Assembly: GCA_023525715.1 (NCBI GenBank)
Contig: CM042016.1
Location: 60,921,882 to 60,985,881 of the forward strand
Length of the DNA stretch: 64,000 nucleotides
Source of the DNA: Cichorium intybus
Taxonomy: Eukaryota; Streptophyta; Magnoliopsida; Asterales; Asteraceae
Direction of reading: 5' to 3'
The notes beneath the pieces were generated by a model. That model was not told where the DNA came from. It searched no databases and saw nothing but the letters and a program-made list of their open reading frames with translations. A program made the position numbers and the translations under genes. Below, in pieces: positions 55,502 to 64,000 of the stretch (its first letter is position 1; each line of letters opens with the position of its first letter).

Positions 55502-57210
55502 ATTTCCCCCTATGTGATCATTAATGAAATGAGGAGAAAAATGTTTGATTGAAATTCTTGAAATTTGGATAAGACATTTATAAAACCATATCACTTGTTT
55601 TGAAAGAGTGTGACTAGATTTTACTTATGTTTTGAAAAATGTTTGTCAAGAATATTTGTTTCTGAATCAAAGTCTCGAGTTCGCTTATCAAAAGGTTTTT
55701 GTATATGTATTTTCATAATATTCCTTAAGATTTTATAGCATTTATAAAGACGACAAGTGATCTTAATAGGTCGATTCAGATGAATTCTCATAGGTATAGC
55801 TCACACTTGACTGAGGTGTTTGTTTGTTCTGGGTGCAGAACCGGTGTATAATCACTAAAGATGAGTGATATCTCTCAGTTTGAAGGTGTTGACTTATGCT
55901 TATTGTGGATTTATACCTATATACTTTAGTCACTTGGTCTTCATATTAGATAATCAATCACATAAGACTGGTTTCGGCATTACTCAGAGGGTTTCTTCAT
56001 TCATGCCATTGATGTTCACTCTCTCTCCGTTGGTAAATACATGTAGAGGGGTTTAGAAATATTCATAGTGCAGTTTGCAACTATAAATATTCAATTATGA
56101 AGGCTACAGTATCCCGATAAATCTTTGGTTTTGACAGCTATATTTGATAAAGCTTTTTGAGAATCCGTTGCTTGGAAAATTTTGAGAGATGTCTGTCTTG
56201 ATGGATGTTGTTGTAAATCTTCCTTTTCTTTGGTGAAGTGTTCACCTTTGTTTTTATCTTTTCTTGATTGTGTAAAAGATATCTGATGTGGTTACCAATT
56301 GTGATTTGTTGACAGCATTTGTTGGATATGACTTTGTCGTTTCTTCATTTGTCAGATTCGTTATGCCAGATGATGAAGCTTTTTCTTTGAAGTGGTTTGA
56401 TTGAGGATAGGGATAGGTGATATAATAGACAGTTTGTCTAATATATTTAAGAAAATGAAAGTATCGTCCCTGGTCATTTTGATATCTAAGCAAAAATGAG
56501 ACTAGCATCACGGTATAAGAGTATAAATCCTATAAGTCATAATGAAAACACCTTTGCTCACAGAAATGAATTCCACTTGGCAGTTAAAGACGAGGCACAA
56601 TTTCTCACATGGGTTTGGTTTTCATCTGAATCTCCTAATCTTTTGTCCCTTAATAGATAAAATCGTTATAATTGAAATAAATTCAAAGGGAATAGGAGAA
56701 TGTACATAACAAAAATGTTTGAAATTTGAACCTTCTCTTTAATTAAGAATCAATATAACTGAGAACATTCATCGAGCATAAGTATCTGAAAATTTAGTCA
56801 AGAAGATGTTAATCACATGGTTTTATAAAGATTTTAACAAGATAAAACTTTATCCTAATTTTTTTTTTGTGATTTTTGACTATGTGGATGTTTTTGAAAA
56901 TTTGATTATTTTGGAAAACTTTGGTTTGGGGGTGAGAATGGGGTAACGAGAGTTCCCCCATAAATGATGCACTGGGATCATTTTGGATAGGTAGATTGGG
57001 ATTGTTTAAAGAGGAATTTTGTTTTGGTGGTTCTCCCATAAATGATGCATTGGGATTATTTGGACAGGTGGATTGGGGTGTTTTAGGAGGGTTCTGGTTT
57101 TGGTGGTTCCCCCTCGACTGGATCCGCATCATTTTGGTTTGATTGTGAAGTTTCTGCATCGGAGGTAGTGTGGGTTTGAAGTCTTGTAGAAAGCTCTGGT
57201 TTCCTATCAT
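55502..57210 (-). other. Copia C 3' region with protease fragment
   Basis: Polypurine tract CACATAGGGGGAAAT (minus) abuts the LTR at 55502. The stretch up to about 56800 has no supported gene. Between 56809 and 57210 the frame after protease becomes Pro/Asn-rich, with a duplicated ASFMGE-containing unit. Downstream pol is missing. Confidence 0.65.
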
Positions 57211-58692
57211 ATGCTTGGAACGGCCACTATCGATATACCATGTATCATCCTTGGGCTCTCCAGCACAAAGTACCTGTAATTAGACATAAAGTTTAGGTAC
57301 CCAAACCATGGTGGGTCCTGATTTGTTAATGGTTTTCGGTGATTTGAAATCATAATGGTTTCTGTTAATTGGACGAAGTGGTTGAGGCTTGATTTGACTT
57401 ATCAGATTTTCCCAATTTAGGATTTGTTTTTGAAAACCTGTCAGTTGAAATGGTCTTTGATTTTGTGAAAGGTATCCTATATGTGAAGATCCGTTTGATA
57501 ACCTTTCTTTGTATCTGGGATCTGAATGGTTTTGGAAAACACTTTGATGATTGAATGGAATTTGATGAAATGATGGTTTCTGAAAGTTCCTTGAGAGATT
57601 GAAGTTAATCTCTTGAAAGCAACTTTGAATTGGTTTTTGAAAAGGTTTTTGTTTTGGATTAAAAGTTTGTTTTTGTGGCACAGAAGCTGGTTTTAAAGGT
57701 TTCTTTTGGGTTTGTTTGAAAACTTTGGGTTTGCCTTGTTCCTTTTGAAGAGCAATTGGTTTAGAGGTACTGCCTTTCTCGTAAAAGGAGTTTTGGTTGG
57801 TAATTTGGATTTGGTGGTTTGAAGACCTATTAGTGAAAGATCTTTTGGAAACAGTGAAAACAGTATCATCTGGGTTACAGTTGATAACTGTTTCGTCGTC
57901 TGAATTTTCCTCATTAACAGATGTGGATAGATATGTTAGAGTTGATTCAGAGTTTTCAATGTTAGTCCTGGTTTCTTGTTTGGCTTGTTCGATTTCGAAG
58001 GATTCTCTTCCTAATCCAGGTCTGTAATTTGTATCGATTTTGCCAGATTCTAAGGATGTTGCTTTGATGAAAATATCATCACTTAGCTTTCTAGCAATAT
58101 TGATAGAATCCAGTTTTCCTTGAAATCTTTGATTTTCGGATTCAAGAAGTTTGATTTGTTTAGAAGAATCATCTAATTTCAAAATCAAACTAGTGTTTTT
58201 GTCAGTTAAATCTTGAATTTTTAGTTTTAACTGAAGGACTTCTATTTCTAAGGTATCTTTTATTTCAGATGGAAAAACAGATTGATTTTTTATTTCCAAG
58301 TCCTTTTTTTGTTTTAGAACTTCATTTAATTGTTCTAAGATGTGATTATATTCTTCTGATTTTCGTTCGACGTCTCTTTCAAGTTTGTCTCTAGTCCTTG
58401 TTGATTCTCCAAATCTGAGTTGCAAAGTTTGTAATTCAGATTTGCAGATATCAGATTTGACTATTGTGTCATGATATAGTTTGAGATCAGCTTTCAAACT
58501 GTTCTCAATCTTAGTCATGTGGGACTCAAATGGTGTTTTTGAAAGACCAATTTCTGAGATCATAGACCATACCTGATCGATGACATATGGAGCTCTTGAG
58601 TAGGTTGTGGAAGACATTTTTGGGTTGTTGTTGTTTTTTTTTTTTGAAAATTTTAAGATTTTAATTTTTTTTTTTGAAAGGATTTTGAACAA
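57160..58692 (-). CDS. Copia C coiled-coil / gag-tail ORF and protease start
   Basis: 470 codons are open from 58692 to 57280; the Met at 58617 (MSSTTYSRAPYVIDQVWSMI) is a likely start because the preceding residues are low-complexity Lys/Asn. Residues about 50-200 form a strong predicted coiled coil (KSELQTLQLRFGESTRTRDK, LEIEVLQLKLKIQDL, IKLLESENQRFQ). A Gln/Lys/Pro-rich part follows, ending GPTMVWVPKLYV, the usual end of SIRE-type gag. After a TAA at 57280-57282 the same frame reads DDTWYIDSGRSKHMIGNQ, a copia protease active site that then ends. No capsid domain or CCHC precedes it. An intact ORF in a young element suggests it is made, perhaps co-assembling with a partner gag. Confidence 0.7.
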
Positions 58693-58792
58693 GTGATATT
58701 AAAATGAAATTTTTAAGGAAAACTTATTGGTTGGTTATAAAAACGCTACACAAATAAAGTTTTCGACAAAAATTTCAGACTAAATCACACGA

Positions 58793-58804
58793 GCTCTGAT
58801 ACCA
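58793..58804 (-). other. Copia C primer-binding site (initiator tRNA-Met)
   Basis: Minus strand TGGTATCAGAGC, two bases from the 5' LTR. Confidence 0.92.
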
Positions 58805-58806
58805 AT

Positions 58807-60156
58807 TGTTGAAAAATACGATAACTGATCTCCACGAATAAGGTTTTTAATCCAAATACTGTGTGACAGATATGTATTTTAGCTATAATATGCGGAATAA
58901 ATAAGAGTTGCGGAATAAAGTTAAGTTGCTGAAAGCTATAAATAAATAGACAGAAAGCGGTAAATAAAGTAAAAGTTAAAAGTTAGAGGTTAGATGTAAT
59001 AAACGCCATTATCAACGATAACGTGTTTTTACAATAAATAAAAAGGTTAGAAGTTAGAAGTTAGAGGTTAGATGTAATAAACGCCATTATCAACGATAAC
59101 GTGTTTTTACAATAAATAAAAAGGTTAGAAGTTAGAAGTTAGATGTCTCGGTTAAAGACAGTCCACATATGTTTTGGTTGTCACGGTTCAATTCGGATGT
59201 ATTGGAAATTTGGTACAGTTGATTTATAACAGTTTAAATAAATCAATAACGACAAAGATAAATTATTGGAATTATAATTTCAAAAGAACTTATCGATGAC
59301 GGAAGAACGTGGCGTTTTCTTGATGTGTCGATTTCTTGTTCTTTTCGATAGGATGAGGTTTTGGTGATTTTTGGTGTCGGGTAGAGGTTGTTTGGAGGTT
59401 TGTAGTTTGGTGTCGGGTAGAGGTTGTTTAGAGGTTTGAAGTTTTGGTGTCGGGAGGATGTCTTGTTTCTTGCGGTTTTGCGGTTTGTTTCTTGTTGCCA
59501 AATGCAGAGATTTGAGTATCTTGAGGTTTCTGGTCGTGGGTAAGAGTGTATGGAGCTTGGTTAATGTGTGTAGGTTGTGCTCTCAAAATCAGCAAGAGGA
59601 AGCCTCTATTTATAGTTCTGTCCAGCGGAGATCGGGTCGCGATCCTCTATAGGATCGGGTCGCGATCTTGAGTGGTGCTCGCTTTTGCGCTGGCCACTAC
59701 CCGACTCGGTGGAGTGTGGTAGGTGGGTCGGGTCGCGATGAGGAAGGAGATCGGGTCGCGATCTGGTCGGGTCGCGATGGGTAAAAAGATCGGGTCGCGA
59801 TCTTGTCGGGTTGCCATCGGCTCGCGATCTTTGGTCAGCATTATATCACGCGTTTGTCATTAGATCGGGTCGCGATCCGGGTTGAGATCGGGTCGCGATC
59901 TTCGCTGTTCCTGCCTTTTTCTTCTTTTGTTTTGTTTTTCTTCACGTTGCGACACATGTGCTGTCTGGTCGCGATTTCTGTAGCTGGGTGACATTTTTGC
60001 TCTTTGGTACATAGCGTCTTTTTCTCAGGTTTGATTGATCTTGGTTTGGTTGATCTCGAATTTACGCAACCTGAAATAAACTGATAATATTTGTTAAAAA
60101 ACATTTCGACTTATTTCAGTGATGGTCACATAAAAACATAAAAACATTATTCAACA
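58807..60156 (-). repeat. Copia C 5' LTR
   Basis: 1350 bp, nearly identical to 54153-55501. TATA CTATAAATAG (minus) at 59606-59615, with the GATCGGGTCGCGATC array directly upstream (about 59625-59985). Confidence 0.93.
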
Positions 60157-61796
60157 GTAAACAACTCCCCAAGGTTTCTGTAGAATCTTTCTATTGCTGA
60201 TTTTGCTTATTCCGGTAAGCTCCTTATTCGCAACTGGAACAAATTGCTTGAAAAGTTTTGCTATTTCATAATCATACAAGGAGATGTTTCGGAGGTATGA
60301 ACCCAAAAATCTTCCAATTATCCTCTGACTTCTTGTAAGACATACCTGCTTGGATATTCTTGTTTGGTTCAGACTGTAGAATCTTTCAACAAGTACAACG
60401 AAGTTATTTGGATTCATGAGTGGGAAGTCTGCCACAGTGATAGAACTTACAATCTTCTGTTCACCTCTTCGGACATGATAAGTGTAATTCTGATACACTT
60501 CTTCAAAAAGTTCTCCAGTCTCTATTCAGTCAATCCCAACAATCTTCACGCAAGACCAGACATGAGTTTGATCAACAGCAAGGTTCACATGAAACGTGCC
60601 TTTTTGTTGTTGAAACTTAATCTTCTCAGCCGGATCAAATTCAATGTCATAAACATTAGCAGCAAAGAGCTTCGGATTCAATGGGATATCAAGTTGCATC
60701 TCTGTAGTATTCTCAACACTATATGACACCAGTGGCAAATGATCAAACATTTCCACAGTGGTAAACGCCAAATTCATAATTGTCTCATATGTCCATATTT
60801 TGTTCACTGGACCCAATACTTCTTTCTTTCCAACCCTGTCTCTTCAGATTACATACATATGCCTCAATTATTCATACTCTTCTGACTTCTGCTTCTTCTC
60901 CTCAGACATAGACAGTTCCTGAGCTATCTTCTTTCCCTTGGCAACCGAAGGACATGTCTCAGGAGGGACTTGAGAAGTTGTTGTCTTTGTTGATGTTGAA
61001 GAAGGTGTAGAACTTACTCTGATTTTAATTCCACCAGATAATATTTTAATGAGACTCGAGGTGGATTCGGTTGTAATTTGTGTGGTTGATGATGTTCGTC
61101 CACCAAAAAGAGGAATTGTTGTTGACTGTGATGTAGTGGAGATCGTTGCTCATGAGGGTGCTGAAGTGAATCAGAAAAAGTGTTTTGTAGTCGGACCAGC
61201 GGTGGTAGTTGTTGTTTGAGTGAGTGGTGCGAGGGTTGTTATTTGTGTAATAGTTGCTGTTGGTGGGAAGGTGATTCGTGTTTGACGTGTTGACCTTTCT
61301 GTTTATCGAGGCCCTTCTCCCCCTTGTGACGAAAGCATTGAAGGCTTCGGAGCACCCAGATAGACTCTGTTGTCTGAGAGACCAAAATCTTCATTTGCTG
61401 GTCGCTGATTTTATGTGCTTCTCTGTACATGTTTAACTCATGCACCTTCAGTTCGTATTCTGTAATGGTTTTCTTCGCCTCCTCGACATCTTTCTATAAA
61501 CTTGTCAGTTGTACATCAAATTCCTCTGCACTTCGTTTCGAAATATTTTCAACTGAAGTAATTAACGAAGTAAGCTTGGCTTGAACTTCCGTGTGAACAC
61601 TGCTAAGATTGGTGACTACTTTGTTGAGTTTGTTGGTATGTTGATCTTGAATAAGTTTGGATTTCTCTTCAACTATCTTCTCAACTGCCTTACACCTCAG
61701 GTCAAATTTTTCCAAAACGTTTCGTGTCATCTGTTTGACATCGGTTTCAACAGCTTTTATTGCCTCATCAATTTCTTGTTGACTTTCTTGGTGATA
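60157..61796 (-). pseudogene. Copia D extra-ORF remnant, right of Copia C
   Basis: Minus-strand pieces 61796-61494 (coiled coil: KIVEEKSKLIQDQHTNKLNK, VQAKLTSLITSVENIS), 61445-61239, 60816-60526 (NKIWTYETIMNLAF, LDIPLNPKLFAANVYDIEFD) and 60498-60157 (DFPLMNPNNFVVLVERF). They correspond to the middle and C-terminal parts of the Copia B extra ORF. Stops and frame changes are frequent. 60817-61238 is Ser/Thr/Val-rich and broken. Confidence 0.6.
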
Positions 61797-64000
61797 TGTC
61801 ACACCCCCAAACCACGATGGCAGAAACGTCTGAGAGTGGAACGGAACATAGTATCACAACCATTGCATACATTGAAACATAAGTAACTAAACAACCATCT
61901 TACATTGAAATTGGAAAGTTACATTATTCAAATCATATTGTTTCATCCCGATTACAAAATAATAACGATATAGATAAAAGAGACGTCATAGCGTCCCATC
62001 CCAAAAGAGGTAGTCAGACCTGTCTAATTGTTACCTGAGAATACAAGTAATTTTGCAAGTGTCAACATTACGTTGGTGAGTTCATAAGATTTTTGTAGTG
62101 AGAAATTTAATAATTCCTTTTTGAAAACCAATAGTATATGTACCAAGAAACGGTATTTTATTTAACGTTATTGTAGTTTTAAAACCCAAAGACTAAAATG
62201 TGCACGTAGTTTGTAGTATAAATCCAGTAAAAGTGTATATTTCCATGTAAACAATTTATATAGTTGATTTTCCCATGTGAGACACCATATAACCATACTG
62301 AGACCATGTATGCCTGCATCGACGTTCTTCAGGCGTCGGACTGTTAGACATTTGTCACCTCAGACCTGCCGGTCTAGCTGTAGCTAACAGCTCAGGTGCG
62401 GGGTTGTCAATCCCGTATAGATCTATACACAAATATCACGTTCTCTTACCGAGACTCTGGTTATAAATTTCAGGACTTATAGTATGTACTTAAATAAGTA
62501 CTGTGAAGACCCGTCTCACAAAAATGTATGCATATCAACTCGTTCACGTATAATTGTTAATAAAGCCTTTGTTTTCATCTTTATCATTTTTCCCATGATA
62601 AAATAGTAATGTATAATAATTATATATTTTTATATAATTATTTGTCTTGTTCTAAACATTATAGTAACCTTTGTATCCACAAACTATTCCTATAATAGTT
62701 TACTTTTAGTATTCTGTCGTGAAAACCATATATTTACAAATATATGTGAAATAACTTATTTAAATGGTTATGAACAACATCTTTTAAGATATTTTACATA
62801 ATATTGGTATAATAACTTGGTTATACTCTTTATTAATTCCAATATAATATTTCATGACTATCAAATAAAGGACGGCCAGGTAGAAGATCAAATGGGGAGG
62901 CTGGACCCTTTCAGCGTATAAGCCTTTCGGAAATCCAGCAACCTAGCCCAAATGATCGGCCTAGACACCGCTCTCATAAGTAGATCATTCGATATTATAT
63001 TTTGGAACTATAATTGAATTGTTGTCATAATGATGTTTACAAAATTCACATTTTGTTTACTATTGTTACAAATGAGTATAAATAGCTATTTTTACAGTAT
63101 AACTTGTATTCTCCCCCTTAAAAACTTGAATAAAGATAAAAAGAAGGGGTATGAACTCACCTTAATGTCGATGATGATCTTATCACCAATTGTTGTTAGA
63201 TCACCCGACTCTTCCAGCTTCTAACTCGAACCCTCTTTTTCTATCTTTCTACTATATTTTCAAGCTATATATCTACAACTCTCTCGATATGTTTATATAG
63301 CTTGTATTGGTGTGGTTTGATTATGAGAATTTGAGTCCTATTTATAGTAGATTTATTTTCGTATAGCGGCTCTCAAGACACAGATATTTGACTTTTATAG
63401 CTTTTAGAAATTGTTTATGACTAATCATACCCTTAAAATACTCTTTAAATAGATTAATACTTTTCATATAAAATAAATGATTTTTGTTTATAAAAATATA
63501 ATCTACGAAAATCGTAGTTTAATAATATCAACTTTTTAACTATAAGTCTTTAATGAATTAACGAAAGGGTATTAATTATAAGTTTAATAAAAATATAGGG
63601 TTTAAATGTAAATACAATTTCATTTTAAAGAAAAAGAAAATATTAAATATAAAACTAATACCAATAATATTAAATTTTGACGTCAGATTGTTCGTATTGA
63701 CGATACTGTTTTGACGGTAATTTTTCCGTTTTATAAAACAATATAATATTATTGATAATCATAAAAATACGTATTGAATGCGTAGTGTTCGAAATGAAAA
63801 TACGAATTCTTTGAGGGTAAAATGTGTAAAATTGATTTTTTTATGTTTTTTTTTTTTTTTGGAAACGGCAATTGGCGGGACGGCGTATCATCGTGCCACC
63901 GCCTACCAGGCTAGTCACCCAGCCCGCGTTCGAGTCTACTCCAAGGAGAAAACCAAGCCCACACAGCGGCCACCCAGTTTCCCATTAAGGGGCTTCACGG
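61797..64000 (+). other. Start of a further LTR-like sequence, unassigned
   Basis: At 61797 the Copia D reading stops and TGTCACACCCCCAAACCACG begins, resembling Ty3/gypsy LTR starts (G1: TGTAAAACCC). TGATA (61792-61796) would be the target duplication. The rest is AT-rich with no supported gene; TATA-like stretches lie near 63289 and 63350. No internal region or second LTR is in the window, so this is a proposal only. Confidence 0.4.
63845..64000. repeat. Poly(T) followed by a GC-rich segment, possible retroposon end
   Basis: A T-run at about 63846-63860 is followed abruptly by GC-rich sequence in an AT-rich context, as at the 3' end of a minus-strand LINE or SINE. GTTCGAGTC near 63930 looks like a pol III B box but is on the plus strand, opposite to the direction implied by the T-run, so a simple SINE is not supported. 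Confidence 0.3.

Larger units (their letters stand above)
54153..60156 (-). mobile_element. Copia C: young non-autonomous copia element
   Basis: LTRs at 54153-55501 and 58807-60156 begin TGTTGAAAAATACG and end TTATTCAACA. I count about ten differences by eye across about 1350 bp, so insertion is recent. Duplication GTAAA at 54148-54152 and 60157-60161. An initiator tRNA-Met primer site and a polypurine tract are present. It encodes one long coiled-coil/gag-tail ORF and a protease fragment but no integrase, RT or RNase H. Inserted in Copia D. Confidence 0.93.
53501..61796 (-). mobile_element. Copia D: older SIRE-like copia element, 3' part
   Basis: A candidate LTR (53501-53895) is followed on its inner side by a minus-strand polypurine tract and remnants of an extra ORF resembling that of Copia B. 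Copia C interrupts it at GTAAA, and it is cut at 61796. TCCGAAG/CTTCGGA motifs also occur here, linking it to Copia B. Gag and pol would lie beyond the window or the cut. Confidence 0.65.

Noticed and set aside
63845..64000. tRNA-derived SINE at the right edge
   Set aside because: The B-box-like sequence and the T-run imply opposite directions, and the element runs off the window; kept only as a low-confidence repeat.

Overview
The window is a eukaryotic, plant-type intergenic block made almost entirely of nested LTR retrotransposons. The evidence is Ty3/gypsy and Ty1/copia polyproteins, plant-style primer-binding sites (tRNA-Asp for the Athila-like elements, initiator tRNA-Met for the copia elements), TATA-bearing LTRs and a hAT DNA transposon with an 8-bp duplication. 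I see no intact host gene, rRNA, tRNA or CRISPR. A eudicot with a large, repeat-rich genome is likely; Asteraceae is a guess only.

Layout. (1) A plus-strand Ty3/gypsy chromovirus (Tekay/Del-like, called G1) runs from before base 1 to 33730. It is split by four later insertions: E1, a non-autonomous Athila-like element (280-8763, + strand, TSD CCTTG); a hAT element carrying a golgin-like gene fragment (10046-11703, TSD GTATCGAC); E2, a gag-pol-bearing Athila-like element (14176-25406, - strand, TSD TGAAG); and E3, a second non-autonomous Athila-like element lying inside G1's 3' LTR (26237-32765, - strand, TSD ATTTG). (2) G1 itself sits in the integrase of a plus-strand copia element, Copia A (33731-36933). 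(3) A decayed region (36934-38450 and 52027-53500) is split by Copia B, a 13.6-kb SIRE-like copia (38451-52026, - strand, TSD AGAGC) with an extra env-like-position ORF after RNase H. (4) An older minus-strand copia, Copia D (53501-61796), is split by the young non-autonomous Copia C (54153-60156, - strand, TSD GTAAA) and cut at 61797 by the start of another LTR-like sequence that runs off the window.

How the parts work together. E1, E2 and E3 share LTR sequence and a common plan: upstream module, a conserved block ending GGGAGGCAACCC, a polypurine-like AAGTGTGGGGT motif, CpG-rich dyad motifs, a roughly 335-nt intron, the additional ORF (aORF, ATHILA ORF1-like), a GGGA-loop hairpin plus second polypurine-like motif, then a second hairpin plus the true polypurine tract and LTR. 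The upstream module differs in each (gag-pol in E2, gag-protease with a new coiled-coil tail in E1, an acidic repeat protein in E3), but the aORF, its intron and the hairpin/PPT cassettes persist. E2-type elements probably supply reverse transcriptase and integrase in trans.

A second theme crosses families. Each retrotransposon type carries its own short CpG-containing dyad motif, repeated mostly near promoters: CGCGACGCG-like in the Athila group, GATAGCGGCGCTATC in the chromovirus LTR, GATCGGGTCGCGATC in the Copia C LTR, and CTTCGGA/TCCGAAG throughout Copia B and D. These motifs and the intron-led aORF are the most interesting material here.
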